A stretch of DNA of 64,000 bases from Balaenoptera acutorostrata (Eukaryota; Chordata; Mammalia; Artiodactyla; Balaenopteridae), in the NCBI RefSeq assembly GCF_949987535.1, contig NC_080067.1, positions 2,542,001-2,606,000 on the forward strand. The letters run 5' to 3'. The notes under the pieces were generated by a model, which saw only the letters and a program-made list of their open reading frames with translations, ran no database searches and was not told the origin of the DNA. The position numbers and the translations under genes are program-made. Positions 1-12,202 of the stretch are shown here, one piece after another. How positions within the stretch are numbered: the first letter of the stretch is position 1; every line of letters begins with the position of its first letter.

Positions 1-160
1 TGCATTCATTCATTTATTCAAGAAATACTGACTGAGCACCCCGAAGCTGTTCTAAGGGCTTGGAGTGCCTCAGGGAATAAAACAGATGAAAATCCTTACT
101 CTTTTAGACTTTCCATTCTAGTAAAGAAGGAGAGACAAAATAAATAAGTAAATGATTTAG
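1..160 (+). repeat. L2 LINE 3' fragment (ancient)
   Basis: The stretch follows the usual L2 tail pattern: an attcattcattta start, a degenerate 'gagcacc...ctgttctaagggctt' block, then 'aaaacagatgaaaatccttactctt' and an A-rich end. It is heavily diverged and probably cut by the window start. Family is recalled, not searched. Confidence 0.6.
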
Positions 161-369
161 TATATTAAAAGGCTTACGTAGCATAGAAAAAATGAAGCAG
201 GAGGAAAAAGGAATATTACCATTTTTATTTATTTTTGTTTTGTAATTTGACTAGTTATTACTTGTCAAAAATGAAAAGTTGCTTTTTTATGTGTTTGATA
301 CGTGCTTTGCCTAGTATAATACAGAATATGTAAGGAGAACATGGAACCAGGAAAGAGGAGAGAGGACAT

Positions 370-535
370 GTGAACACATGTCCCAGATCTGCTGTGTCTC
401 CTTGGGCAAAGCACTTGACCCCTCACAGTCTCAAGTGCCTCATCTGTAGGATACGGGCATTGAACTCAATAATTTATTTCTAAGGCTCCTTCTCTTCTGA
501 ACCTCATGACTCTGTGATTCTAAGAATGAAACCTT
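370..535 (+). repeat. MIR-like ancient SINE fragment
   Basis: The order 'tccttgggcaaagcacttgacc', 'cctcatctgtaggatacggg' and 'aaggctccttctcttctgaacc...tgtgattct' resembles MIR-type SINEs (the 'cttgggcaagtcactt...cctcatctgtaaaatggg' core). No target-site duplication is visible at this age. Confidence 0.55.
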
Positions 536-539
536 ACTG

Positions 540-972
540 TATTCAGAGAGCAGTCAACAACCATGAAAAGAAAGGTGTTGCGGGCAAATCCTTTTCCTGA
601 AATTCACTAATCCAATTTGACTTGGTCAAGTAGCTTTTACTGCAGGAACTGTCCATGACACACGCCTGGGACTGACTACTGCCAAGTCACTAAACATTGA
701 TTCCAGCACTCAGGGTCAGTCTAGGTAAGTGGTAAATGCGGGTGAGGAAAAGTAAAGCCAGGGTCTGGGGACTCTGCTGGAAGCCGTCAGGCATGACTGC
801 GCACCCACAGCACAGGGGCACTGTGGCAGTGTTCACCCTAACACAGCTTTTTCAGGAAGAATAATTGAGCTAGTTCTAGGGTGCCTCCAATCTACAATGA
901 ATCCCAGCATAATTTTTGCATGTCTCACTGAGCTATCGTGTGGCATCCAAACACTATTCATTTCCTTTCCTT
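540..972. other. Unassigned intronic sequence
   Basis: Non-repetitive to my eye. No exon, RNA gene or regulatory motif cluster is recognised. Confidence 0.5.
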
Positions 973-985
973 TAAATGGTTTCTT

Positions 986-1262
986 TTTTAACATTTTATT
1001 TATTTTTATTTATTTGGCCGTGTCAGGTCTTAGCTGTGGCACTCGGGATCTTCGTTGCGGCATGCAGGCTCTTCGTTGTGGTGTGCGGGCTTCTCTGTAG
1101 TTGTGGTGCTTGGGCTCCAGAGTGCTCGGGCTCAGTAGTGGAGGCCCACGGGCTTAGTTGCCCCCCAGCATGTGGGATCTTAGTTCCCTGACCAGGGATC
1201 GAACTGACATCCCCTGCTTTGGAAGGTGGATTCATAACCACTGGACCACCAGGGAAGTCCCC
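986..1262 (-). repeat. CHR-type tRNA-derived SINE
   Basis: Read on the minus strand it starts with 'gggacttccctggtggtcc' and carries the tRNA-like A and B box region, ending in a T-rich (poly-A on the SINE strand) tail at 986-1010. A perfect 13-bp target-site duplication (taaatggtttctt) lies at 973-985 and 1263-1275. ORFs read through it are SINE artefacts, not genes. Confidence 0.9.
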
Positions 1263-1275
1263 TAAATGGTTTCTT

Positions 1276-1880
1276 AAGCACACAGGAAGCTTAGAAAGAA
1301 AAGTTATCTGCAGTGGGTAGATGAAAACGAACTTAGGAGCCCTGAGCTGGAACTATATCCCCAGGCAAATGACCCCATTATTCCCTGACCAACCGGCAAA
1401 ATCTTCAATGTAAAGCATCAGCGATTTATACACTTTTTACCTGAATGTTAAAATGTGACCTGAATAATTTAGGTGTAAAAATTTAAGTAAGCGATAGAGA
1501 CTTCCTCTTCAGAATTAGAAATTTCACGTGAGGAAGGCTTAAAATATCAACTTAATAAGGAAAGGACACCAGCTATCTAAATTCTAGGGGGAGGTCTTAT
1601 ACTGACTGCATGGGCAAACAGACCCAGGGATGGAGGGTGTCCAAGATGGAACATTTCCAGGGCTGGTAAATTGATGTTGGGCAAACATTTAGCTATAATA
1701 TTGGGATTTATAGTAGAGTATAGATATTTAGGCAATGAGATATGCTAGAAAAGGCACTTGAGGGTAGGTAGTATCTATCCTGCTTTAAAAATATTTGTGG
1801 TGAGTTGATTGTTCATTCCATCTTACAGGGAAATGGCATTGTGATTACTTCTCTGATGATCAAAAGGCTAGGTGGCCACG
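1276..1880. other. Unassigned intronic sequence
   Basis: AT-rich single-copy-looking sequence. Nothing gene-like or clearly repetitive was seen. Confidence 0.45.
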
Positions 1881-2338
1881 GATTAGTATCCACTGTAGCA
1901 GATGCTGTCACTGGGGGAGACCAGCCCGTATCTCCTGGGCATTGATCTTTTCAGAGCATCCTAACTGCCAGTACTTGCATCTCTTTTCCAGGGGGCTTTC
2001 TTTGGCCAACTGAGCCCACTCTCACTGTGGTGTGACAGCAGAAAGTGCTAGAAATTAGCATCCTTCCTGAAGAACCTCAGTCAGTGGGTTGGTAGATAAA
2101 TAACCAAGCTGTCTGCCCCTTGGGTGGGGTAACTATAGTTCAGTGCAGGGTCTACACTGTCTCCCTTTGGGACCAAGTGTCAGTTGCCCACATGGTAATT
2201 TGTGTGATGCTATATACTGTATCGCTTCCTTCCCTTATGTGTCTTACTCCCCACTCCCCCAATTTCCAGCACCTCCTAATAAAACAATTTGCACTCAATT
2301 CTTTGTCACAGTCTGTTTCTAAGGGAACCTAAACTGAG
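1880..2338 (+). repeat. Decayed ERVL-type solitary LTR
   Basis: The right half ends like many mammalian LTRs: an AATAAAA polyadenylation signal near 2277, then 'gcactcaattctttgtcacagtctgtttctaaggg' and 'aacctaaactgag'. The left boundary is a guess. No internal retroviral coding sequence adjoins it, so it is a solo LTR or a fragment. Confidence 0.5.
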
Positions 2339-2345
2339 AAAATGA

Positions 2346-2843
2346 TAGATGCATCTGGAATGCTTATCTTTTTTCTGATCTGTAATAGCTCCCCTTGAGT
2401 GATATAGTAACAGTAAGGCATAAGCCTGTCCCACTTGAAAGTCAGGCACTGAGTAGAAAATTTCATCATTTTATATATAGATACAAGAGATTTTGAAAAT
2501 TTGAAATTCTGTCAGTGGTACACCTGATAACCTACTCTACAGCTAGAGGCTGACCATGATGAAGAATTTTTAAATGAGTTGAAGTGAACAAGAAAACAAT
2601 GCAAATACAACCACAGAATTCCCCAAGAGCCTTGCTTGCATTAGTTCACTAACCAAACAATTAATTTAAAAGAGCCACGAATACTGATTCTAGGAAATTA
2701 ACAGATCATATATAATTGAGAGATATATAGCTTTGGGCACTTTATGGAAGTTGTGTACATTTTGATACTATATCACTACCAATGTTTTATCAAAACATTA
2801 TAGTTTTTCCTTTAAATATGTTTATATTCGCAAAATTTCCACA
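2346..2843. other. Unassigned sequence before the L1
   Basis: AT-rich, no recognisable gene or repeat. It borders the left target-site duplication of the full-length L1. Confidence 0.45.
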
Positions 2844-3743
2844 TGTAATTTTATTTTACTTTTACTTTATTTTTAAAGTTTTTCCCACTATACAAAGATA
2901 TCAACAATATTATTGTGCTGCACATTTCACCCCCATGACTCATTCACTTTGTAACTGGAAGTTTGTACCCCTTAATCTCCCTCACATATCTCACTTGTAC
3001 CCCAAACCCCTTCCCCTCTGGCAACCACCTGTTTGTTCTCTGTATCTATCTGTCTGTTTCTGTTTTGTCATGTTTGTTCATTTGTTTTGTTTTTTAGATT
3101 ACACATATAAGTGAAATCATATGGTATTTGTATTCTCTGACTTATTTCGCTTAGTGTAATACTCTCTAGGTTCATCCATGTTGTCACAAACGGCAAGATT
3201 TCATTCTTTTTTTATGGCTGAGTAATACTCCATTGTGGGTGTATATATCTATATCTATATATCTATATATATATCTTCTTTATCCATTCATCTATTGATG
3301 AACACACCAGTTGCTTTATTTTGGCAGCATTATTGTAAATAATGTAAATAATGCTGCAATGAAAACAGGGGTGCATGTATCTTTTCAAATCTAGTGTTTT
3401 CATTTTCTTCACAAAAATACCCAGAAGTGGAATTGCTGGATAATATATGGTAGTTCTATTTTTAGTTTTTTGAGGGACATCCATAATATTTTCTGGTGTA
3501 CCTATTTACATTGCCACCAACAGTGCATGAGGGCTCATTTTTCTCCACATCCTTGCCAACACTTTTATTTGGTGTTTCTTTGATGACAGCTATTCTGATG
3601 GGTGTGATGTGATAACTCACATGGTTTTGATTTGCATTTCCCTGATGATTAGCGATGTTGAGCATTTTTTTCATATGTCTGTTGGCCATCTGTATGACTT
3701 CATTGGAAAAATGTCTATTCAGGTTCTCTGCCCATTTTTTTTT

Positions 3744-4073
3744 TTTAAACACATAGCATGGAATGTATCATATTAGTGATTTTTTTAAAAACTTATTTAT
3801 TTATTTATTTATGGCTGTGTTGGGTCTTCGTTTCTGTGCGAGGGCTTTCTCCAGTTGCGGCAAGCGGGGGCCACTCTTCATTGCGGTGCGCGGGCCTTTC
3901 ACTATCGTGGCCTCTCTTGTTGTGGAGCACAGGCTCCAGACGCGCAGGCTCAGTAATTGTGGCTCACGGGCCTAGTTGCTCCGTGGCATGTGGGATCTTC
4001 CCAGACCAGGGCTCGAACCCGTGTCCCCTGCAGTGGCAGGCAGATTCTCAACCACTGCGCCACCAGGGAAGCC
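3744..4073 (-). repeat. CHR SINE nested in L1
   Basis: Reverse-oriented CHR SINE of the long form ('ggcttccctggtggcgcag' start on the minus strand, near 4073). The flanks repeat ctctgcccattttttt at 3726 onward and 4074 onward, inside the L1 ORF2 C-terminal region. The T-rich left part (3744-3800) includes about 40 bases not typical of the SINE tail. Confidence 0.88.
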
Positions 4074-4994
4074 CTCTGCCCATTTTTTTAACCAGGTTGT
4101 TTTTTTGATATTGAGTTGTATGAGTTCTTTGCAAATTTTTGATATTAATCTCTTACCAGATACATCATTTGCAAATATCTTCTCCCATTCAGTAGGCAGC
4201 CTTTTCATTTTGTGATGATTTCCTGTGCCGTGCAAAAGCTTTTTAGTTAATCTAGCCCCATTTGTTTATTTTTGCTTCTGTTCCCTTTGCCTGAGGAGAC
4301 ATATCCAAAAATACATTGCTAAGACCACTGTCAAAAAGCATACTGCCTGTTTTCTTCTAGAAGTTTTATGGTTTCAGGTCTTACATTTAAGTTTTTAACC
4401 CATTTTTAGATTACTTTTGTAAATGGTGTGAGAAAGTAGTCCAGATTGATTTTTTGCATGTATCTGTCAAGTTTTCCTAACACCATTTATTGAAGAAGCT
4501 GTCTTTTCCCCACTGTATATTCTTGCCTCTTTTGTCGTAGAATAATTGACCATATGAATGTGGGTGTATCTGTGAGCTCTCTATTCTGTTCCATTGATCT
4601 GTATATCTGTTTTCAGTACAGGACCATACTGTTTTGATTATTGCAGCTTTGTTTGTTTGAAATCAGGGAGCATGATACTTCCAGCTTTGTCCTTCTTTCT
4701 CAAGATTGATTTGGCTATCCGGGGTCTTCTGTGTTTTCATACATATTTTAGAATTATTTGTTCTAGTTCTGTGAGAAATGCCATTGGTATTTTGATAGGA
4801 ATTGCATTGAATCTATAGATTGCATTAGGTAGTATGGTCATTTAAACAATATTAATTCTTTCAGTCCATGAACACAGTATATCTTTCCATCTGTTTGTGT
4901 CATCTACAATTTCTTTCATCAGTGTCTTATAGTTTTCTGAGTACAGGTCTTTTACTTCCTTAGTTAGATTTATTCCTAGCTATTTTGTTCTTTT

Positions 4995-5348
4995 TTTAAA
5001 TGTATTTATTTTATTGATTTTTATTTTTGGCTGCGTTGGGTCTTCACTGCTTCGGGCAGGCTTTCTCTAGCTGCGGCGAGCGGAGGCTACTCTTCATTGC
5101 GGTGCACGGACTTCTCATTGAGGTAGCTTCTCTTGTTGCGGAGCATGGGCTCTAAGTGTGGGGGCTTCAGTAGTTGTGGTGCGCGGGCTCAGTAGTTGTG
5201 GCTCGTGGGGCCCAGAGCACAGGCTCAGTAGTTGTGGCGCACGGGCCCAGTTGCTCCGCGGCATGTGGGATCTTCCCGGACCAGGGATAGAACCCATGTC
5301 TCCTGCACTGGCAGGCGGACTCCCAACCACTGTGCCACCAGGGAAGCC
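4995..5348 (-). repeat. CHR SINE nested in L1 (older, longer subtype)
   Basis: Reverse-oriented. It contains the extra 'cagtagttgtggcgcacggg' repeats that distinguish this roughly 350-bp subtype from the copies at 12.2 and 15.2 kb. TSD 'ctattttgttcyttt' at 4980-4994 and 5349-5363 (14/15). Confidence 0.88.
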
Positions 5349-8114
5349 CTATTTTGTTCCTTTTAATGAGATGGTAAATGGGATTGTTTTCTTAATTTCT
5401 CTTTCTGATAGTTCATTGTTAGTGTATAGAAATGCAACAGACTTCTGTATGTTAATTTTGTATCCTGCAACTTTACCAAATTCACTGATGAGCTGTAGTA
5501 GTTTTTCTGGTGGTGTTTCTAGGATTTTCTATTTATAGTACCATTCACCTGCAAACAGTGACGGTTTTACTTATTTCTCTCCAATTCAGATTCCTATTTT
5601 TTCTTGTCTGATTACGATGGCTAGGGCTTCCAATACTCTGTTGAATAAAAGTGGTGAGAGTGCACATCATCCTCTTGTTTCTGATCTTAGAAGAAATGCT
5701 TTCAGTTTTTCACCATTGAACATGATGTTAGCTGTGGGCTTCTCCTATATGGTCTTTATTACGTTGAGACATGTTCCCTCTATACTCGCTTTGTTGGGAG
5801 TTTTTAATCATAAAGGGATGTTGAGTTTTGTCAAACATTTTTTCTGCATCTACTGAGATGAGCATATGATTTTTATTCTCCAGGTTGTTAAAGTGGTGTA
5901 TCACACTGATTAATTTGTGGGTATTGAAGCATCCGTTCATCAGTAGGGTAAATCCCACTTGATTATGGTGCATGAACCTTTTAATGTATTGCTGAATTCA
6001 GTCAGCTAATATGTTGCTGAGAATTTTTGCATGTATGTTCATCAGGGATGTTGGCCTGTAATTTTCCATTTTTGTGGTGACTTTGTCTTGTTTTGGTATC
6101 AGGGTTACGCTAACCTTGTAGAATGAGTTTGGAAGCATTTCTTTCTCTTTAATTTTTTGGAAAAGTTTGAAAAGACTAGGGGTTAACTCTTCCTTAAATA
6201 TTTGTATAATTTTATCTGTGAAGCTGTTTGGTGCTGGACTTTTGTTTGTTGGGAGTTATTTTTTTTATTACTGATTTAATTTCATTACTGGAAATTATCT
6301 CTCTTATTATCTGTTTCTTCCTGATTCAACCTTGAGAGACTGTACATTTCTAGGAATTCATCCATTTCTTCTAGCTTGTCCATTTTATTGGTGTATAATT
6401 GTTCATAGTTATCTCTTACGATCCTTTGTATTTCTGTGTTGCTGGTTGTAACTTTTCTTTTTTCATGTCTGATTTTGTTTATTTGGGCCTTCTCTCCCCC
6501 TTTTTTTGGTAATGACCCTGGCTAAAGGTTTATCAATTTTGTTTATCTTTTCAAAGAGCCAGCTCTTAGTTTCATTGATCTTTTCTATTGTTTATTTAGT
6601 CTCTATATCATTTATTTCTGCTCTGATCTTTATGATTTATTTTCCTTCTACTAACTTTGGGTTTTGTTTTGTTTTGGTTTTCTTTGCTCCTTTGGATGTA
6701 AGTTTACGTTATTCATTTGAGGTTTTTCTTGCTTCCTGAGGTAAGCTTGAATCACAGTAAACTTCCCCTTTAGAACAGTTTTTTCTGGGTCCCATAGATT
6801 TTGGATCATTGTGTTTCCATTTTCATTTGTCTCCAGGTATTTTTCTTTATTTCCTCTTTAATTTCTTCAGTGATCCATTGGTTGCTTAGTAGCATGTTGT
6901 TTAGCCTCCATGTGGTTGTGTTTTTTGCAGTTTTAAAAAAATTTTTGTAGTTGATTTCTTGTCTCATAGCATTATAGTCAGAAAAGATGCTTGATATGAT
7001 TTCCATCTCTTAAATTTACTGTCACTTGTTTTGTGGCCTGGTATGTGATCTATCTTGGAGAATGTTCCATGTGCCACTTGAAAAGAATCTGTATCCTGTT
7101 GCATTAGGGTGGAATGTTCTATATATATCTCTTAAGTTCATACGGTCTAGTATGTTGTTTAATACCTGTGTTTCCTTATTGACTTTCTGTCTGGACGCCC
7201 ACTGATGTTAAGCGGGGTTTTTAAGTCCCCTACTATTATGGTGTTGCTGTCAATTTCTCCCTCTATGTCTGTTAACATTTCCTTTATGTATTTAGGTGCT
7301 CCTATGTTGGGTGCATATATATTTACAATTGTTCTATCTTCATCTTGGATTGATCTCTTTATCATTATGTATTGTCTTTGTCTCTTGTTACAGTCTTTAT
7401 TTTAAAATCTATTTTGCCTTACATAAGTATTGTTACCCCAGCTTTCTTTTGATTTCCATTTGCATGGAATACCTTTTTCCATCCCCTCACTTTTACTGTC
7501 TTCGTCTTTAGATGTGAAGTGAGTCTCCTGCAGCATATATATGGGTTTTGTTTTTTAATCCATTCAGCCACTCTATGCATTCTGAGTGGAGCATTTAGTT
7601 CACTTACATTTAAAGTAACTATTGATAGGTGTGTATTTATTGTCATTTTGTCAACTGTTTTCTTGTTTTTGTAGTTCTTTTTATTCCTTTCTTCTTCTTT
7701 TGCTCTCTTCCCTTGTGATTTGATGACTATCTTAGTGTTCTTTTTAAATTATTTTCTTTTTGTCTGTGTGTATATTATAGGTTTTTGGTTACCATGAGGT
7801 TTATATATAGCAATCTATATATACACATGATTATTTTAAGTTGATGTTATCTTAAGCTCAAAAGCATCCTAACAATTCTGCATTTTTACACCATCCCCCA
7901 ACTGCTGTTTTTAAAATCATATTTTACATCATTTTGTTTTTGTATTCCTTAACTACTTATGGTGGATATAGATGATTTTACTACTTTTGTCTTTTCACCT
8001 TCCTACTAGCTTTATAAGTGTTTGATCTACTACCTTTACTGTATATTTTCCTTTCTCAATGAGATTTTTTTCTTTCATAATTTTCATATTTCTAGTTGTG
8101 GCCTTTTCTTTTCT

Positions 8115-8990
8115 GCTTGGAGAAGTTCCTTTAACATTTCTTGTAAAGCCAGTTTAGTGGTGCTGAACTCTTAACTTTTGCTTGTAAACTCTTTATCTCT
8201 CCTTCAATGCTGAATCGCAGCCTTGCTGGGTAAAGTATTCTTGGTGTAGAATACTTTTAGCATGTTGAACATAAAATATCGTCCCCTTCTGGCCTCCAAA
8301 GTTTCTGCTGAAAAGTCAGCTGATAATCTTAATAAGGGAGTTACCTTGTATGTAACTAATTGCTTTCCATTTGCTGCTTTTAATACTCTCTCTTTATCTT
8401 TAAGTTTTCCCCTTTTAATTACAGTGTGTCTTGGTCCTCTTTGGGTTGATCCTTACTGGGACTCTTTGTGTTTCATGGACCTGGATGTCTGTTTCCTTTC
8501 CCAGGTTAGGGGTGTTTTCAATTATTATTTCTTTAAATAAATTACCTGCTCCTTTTCTCTCTCTCTCTTCTCCTGGGACCCCACCCCTATAATGTGAATG
8601 TTAGTATTCTTGATGGTGTCTCCAACTGTCCTCATTTTTAAAAATTCTTTTTTCTTTTTTTCTGTTCAGTGTGGGTGATTTCTTCTGTATCTCTAATCTA
8701 CTGTTGCTTCCCTCTAGTATACTTTTCATTTGTTATTATATTCTTCAACTCTGTTTTGTTCTTCTTTATATTTTCTAACTCTTTTGTAAACTTCTCACTG
8801 TTTTCATCCATTCTTCTCCCTAGTTTCTTGAGTTATCTCTATGATCATTAACTTTAAATATTTATTGGGTAGATTGCTTATCTCTACCTTGCTTAGTTCT
8901 TCTTCTGGGGTTTTATTTTCTTCCTTAATTTGGAACATATACCTCTGTTGCCTCATTTTACCTAATTCTCTGTCTTTTCCCTGTTTTTAT
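8115..8990 (-). pseudogene. L1 ORF1 remnant (RNA-binding chaperone)
   Basis: The reverse complement around 8110-8560 gives in broken frames the conserved ORF1p C-terminal order: amino acids resembling 'ADFSAETLEARR', then 'RLYPARL', then 'LRVQHH' before the stop near 8115. This is the RNA-recognition and C-terminal domain pattern of L1 ORF1p. Upstream (8560-8990) is Lys/Glu-rich, as expected for the coiled coil. No frame stays open beyond about 90 codons, so it is dead. The exact start is not determinable. Confidence 0.75.
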
Positions 8991-8999
8991 TTCTATGTA

Positions 9000-9988
9000 T
9001 TAGGTAGGTTGGTTACATTTCTCAATACTGGAGAAGTGGCCTTTTGTAGAGGATTGGGCCCAGCAGTGCACTCCCTTCTTGTCACCTGAGCTATATTCTC
9101 TGGGGGTGTCCCCAACATGGGCTGTGTGGGTCCTTTTGTTGTGGTGGGGCTGACTACTGTGGGCATGCTAGTATGTAGGGCCGTCCCTTAGCCTGTTTGG
9201 TTGCCAGGCCCTGCCTTGTGCGGAGGCTGCTGGCTGCTGGTGTGCAAGGCCTTGTCCTGGGTCTGGTGGCAACCTACTGGTGGTTGGGGCCAGGTCACAG
9301 GGTAGCTGGCTGGGGAGCTGGGGGGTTATAGTGTACGGGTTTTCCCACTGGTGGGTGGGGCTTGGTCCCAGGATGGCTGGCTGCTTGGCTTTGAGTGTCC
9401 TGGAGCTGATGTTGACTGGCTGGTGGGGGGGTAAGTCTCCACCATTTACAGGTTAGAGGGAGGATTCCAAAATGAAGCTCACCAGCACCAGTGTCCTTGT
9501 GCAGTAGAAGGCGCTCCCAAAAATGCCAGCCTTCAGGATCTGTGTCCCCAGCAGGAGTCCCTGTTGCCTCCTGCCTCTCTGGGAGACTCTCCAACATCAG
9601 CAAGTGGGTCTGACCCAGACTCCTTTCAAATTTATGCCTCTGCGCTGGGACTCAGCATGTGGGGTTTTGCATGTGCCCTTTTAGACTGGAGTCTGCATCC
9701 CACAGCCCTCTGGCTCTCTTGTATGCAAGCCCCACTGACCTTCAAAGCCAGACATTCTAGTGACTCATCTTCTCAATGCAGGACCCCAGCACTGGGGAGC
9801 CGATTTGGGGCTCAGACACCTTGCTCCTTGGAGAGAATCTCTGAAATTGTTATTATCCTCTTTTTTTGCTAGTCTTCAGGTGTTCTCATCAAGAGTTGCT
9901 CTGTGAATAGTTGTAATTTTGATTGTGCCCATGGAGGAAGGTGAGCTCAGGGTCTTCCTACTCCACCATCTTGGCTGCTCCTCCTCCT
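9000..9988 (-). promoter_or_regulatory. L1 5'UTR / internal promoter region
   Basis: GC-rich compared with the rest of the element. It ends at the L1 5' terminus. Between about 9110 and 9430 the plus strand shows diverged repeats of a 'ctggtggtgggg...ggtcncagg.tggctggct' unit. L1 5'UTRs normally carry the internal RNA polymerase II promoter; activity here is unknown and unlikely given decay. Confidence 0.65.
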
Positions 9989-10003
9989 TGTAATTTTAAT
10001 TTA

Positions 10004-11425
10004 GATTTAACACCCATTTTTTTCGTCCTGGGAATGAAGCTATAATTTTACAGCAAGTCAATTGTGTAATACATCCCACTAAACTGAAATTCACTATGAA
10101 GTTAAATTTTTAATGCACCCTTGTTCCATAAAAAGCATTTTAAATTCACTGATTCTGATAACGTGCTAAGAAAATGCCTGGGAATTGGGTAAAGATGGAG
10201 AGAGCAGTAATAGAAATGAGATTTGATGGATTTATCTGGGATAAATTCAGAAACTAAATATGATATTAAGGATAACCAAGCTAATGCCACAACTACTTTT
10301 TTTAAATGTTTAAATCATATTAAGAAATACTACTTTAGCGTGTTACTATTGAAACCCACCTAACCAAATCCGGTGACATTGATACCTAGTCCCTTAGCCC
10401 ATGAATAACTATAACAAAGCTTTTTACCAGTTACTGTGTCAGAAACTGAGCATATAAGACCCTGTATACTTTTAAGTGATCTGATTTCAAGAATAAGGCC
10501 TGTGTCGGTGAGGTATTAGCAGACTCCAAAGAAATAAATATCTGCAGGTGAATCTATGGAAAAGAAATTCCCATATCAAGAGCCATAGGGAGAACAGTCA
10601 ACAGTTTATATGACTTGATTTCATGGGAACCACAGAGACTTTTGTATCAAGAAATATCCCTCATCTTCCAAATACTGACTGATGTTAAACACATTCTTTT
10701 AGAGTCACATTTTAATCTTTTTGTTTAAAACTTTTGTTCTGTTAAAATAAAATATCCATGGGAGGTGTAAGATAGTAAGCTCTATTAATCATCTGCCTTT
10801 TACTATAGTTTCCTTTTCCACCACACCTTTGCTGAGAATGAAATGCCGACAAGCAATTATAATTGAGTTAATTGAAACATACAAAACAATAAAAAGCACA
10901 ATCAGTTCATGGTTTGATGGAATGGAGAAGTGATTTCTAAACTTTCTAGAGTCTTAATGTTTTAATGTTTCTATCTTTTTACTCCAGAGCAAACAGATTT
11001 ATTTTTGCTTTAAAGTTAAAATTTAAAAGACTTCTTACTATACTGGAACAATCTTTGAAGAACACTCAAGGGAAATTGGTTTCCATTCTATGAGAAATTT
11101 TCTTTGGATTAGGAAGAATATAAAATCAAGGGTTTGGGAGAAGTTGGGATCAGTGGAAAATAGAGACATACAACTAAGCCAAAAGGGTCATGGTCAAAAG
11201 GGGGTTAATGGAACAAGTGCTGTAATGTTTTCCCATTACTTAGAATGTGAGGTACCACATGAGGCCCCCATTCCTGTAATTCAAAGTTTTCTTTTGCATA
11301 TTTATTTAGGTAAATGGCAAATGAAGCTTTCCACTTTATCACTTTCTTCGCTAACATGGCCTGAAGCAATATTTATTAAAAGGCTTTTTCTGGAAGGTAA
11401 GTTTCACGAGAAACTGACTCTTTGT
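10004..11425. other. Unassigned intronic sequence
   Basis: About 1.4 kb of AT-rich sequence without a recognised exon, RNA gene or young repeat. The 119-codon open frame at 11090-11449 has no recognisable domain. Confidence 0.45.
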
Positions 11426-11429
11426 TTCA

Positions 11430-11512
11430 TTCACAGATGTATATTCTAAGTACCTAGAAGAGTGCCTGGCACACAGTAGGTGCTCAATAAGTGTTTGTGC
11501 ACAATGCACCAG
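11430..11512 (+). repeat. MIR/L2 3' end fragment
   Basis: 'agtgcctggcacacagtagg' followed by 'tgctcaataagtgtttgt' is the 3' end shared by MIR and L2. Confidence 0.75.
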
Positions 11513-11562
11513 GCACCCAGTCAATTACTTACTCTCCACGTTCACTAAGACCAGGTCTAGAG

Positions 11563-11805
11563 ACATGTGTGTTTCTCAGTGGGGGCCACCGGCATTTTGA
11601 GCAGAATGATTGTGCGTGTGTGCGTGTGTGTGTGTGTGTGTGGGGGTACTGGATTGTCTGGTGCAATACAGATGTTGAACATCCTTGGCTGGTACCCATT
11701 AGTTGCCAGGGGCAGCCCTCAGTTATAAATGACAAACCAAAAAATTCCTACATATTTCCAAATGCCTTCTAGGGAAGAGTTCTACCCCTTAGTTGAGAAC
11801 CACTG
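11563..11805. mobile_element. hAT-Charlie-type MITE relic with internal (TG)n
   Basis: Ends with 'ttgagaaccactg', the hAT terminal inverted repeat, and starts with a decayed match to its reverse complement (near 11563-11580). Internal 'gaacatccttggctggtacc' and 'ttgccaggggcagccctca' resemble the MER-type element whose consensus includes 'catccctggcctctaccc'. A TG repeat has expanded inside. The 8-bp duplication is no longer clear. Confidence 0.6.
11611..11643. repeat. (TG)n microsatellite
   Basis: A run of TG units with a few C interruptions, followed by five G. It lies within the hAT relic. Confidence 0.9.
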
Positions 11806-11824
11806 ATAAGAAAATAGATGGGTA

Positions 11825-12072
11825 GGGACTTCTCTGGTGGTCCAGTGGATAAGACTCCATGTTCCCAATGCAGGGGGCCCTGGGTTTGATCCCTTGTCAG
11901 GGAACTAAATCCCACATGCGTGCTGCAACTAAGAGTTAGAGTGCTGCAACTGAAAAAAAAAAAAAAAAAAGATTCCCCCGTGCCACAACTAAAGATCTCA
12001 CATGCCGCAACAAAGATCCCGCGTGATGCAACTAAGACCTGGTGCAATCAAATAAATAAATAAATATTTTAA
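11825..12072 (+). repeat. CHR SINE with internal poly-A run
   Basis: Begins 'gggacttctctggtggtcca' and ends in an (aaat)n tail. A near-duplicate flank 'aaaatagatgggta'/'aaaatagactggta' lies at 11811-11824 and 12073-12086 (12/14). An 18-A run (about 11954-11971) interrupts the body. Confidence 0.85.
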
Positions 12073-12202
12073 AAAATAGACTGGTAAAGAGAGTTACTAA
12101 ATATTAAATTACTAAAAAGCATAATAGGTTATTTATAAAAAAATTATTAATTCTTACTACAGGCATATGAAAAGTTCACTTTTAGTGTCTATGTGGTATT
12201 TT

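Larger units (their letters stand above)
3100..7646 (-). pseudogene. L1 ORF2 remnant (endonuclease-reverse transcriptase)
   Basis: The minus-strand translation begins at an ATG at 7646 with the usual ORF2 N-terminus ('LSIVTLNVSELNAPLRMHR') of the APE-like endonuclease. Further fragments in other frames match the endonuclease (7159-7365: 'TIVNIYAPNIGAPKYIKEM'), the reverse transcriptase ('[18 protein letters not shown]' in 5728-5973) and the C-terminal region (3462-3752: 'ENLNRHFSNEVIQMANRHMK'). In the endonuclease the usual GDFNTPL motif reads GDLKTPL, so the catalytic Asn is Lys. Frameshifts, stops and two SINE insertions separate the pieces. In an active element this protein would nick DNA and prime reverse transcription of L1 RNA. 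Confidence 0.9.
2859..9988 (-). mobile_element. Full-length, inactive L1 retrotransposon
   Basis: A complete LINE-1 in reverse orientation. Its 5' end reads on the minus strand as 'ggaggaggagcagccaagat', the standard L1 5'UTR start, at about 9988. It continues through a GC-rich 5'UTR (about 9000-9988), ORF1 (about 8115-8990), ORF2 (about 3100-7646) and a 3'UTR with an A-rich tail near 2860. An imperfect 15-bp target-site duplication (14/15; tgtaatttta plus wttta) lies at 2844-2858 and 9989-10003. Two CHR SINEs at about 3744-4073 and 4995-5348 inserted later; without them the element is about 6.5 kb, the normal L1 length. Many stops and frame changes break both ORFs, so it cannot be autonomous. 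Confidence 0.93.
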
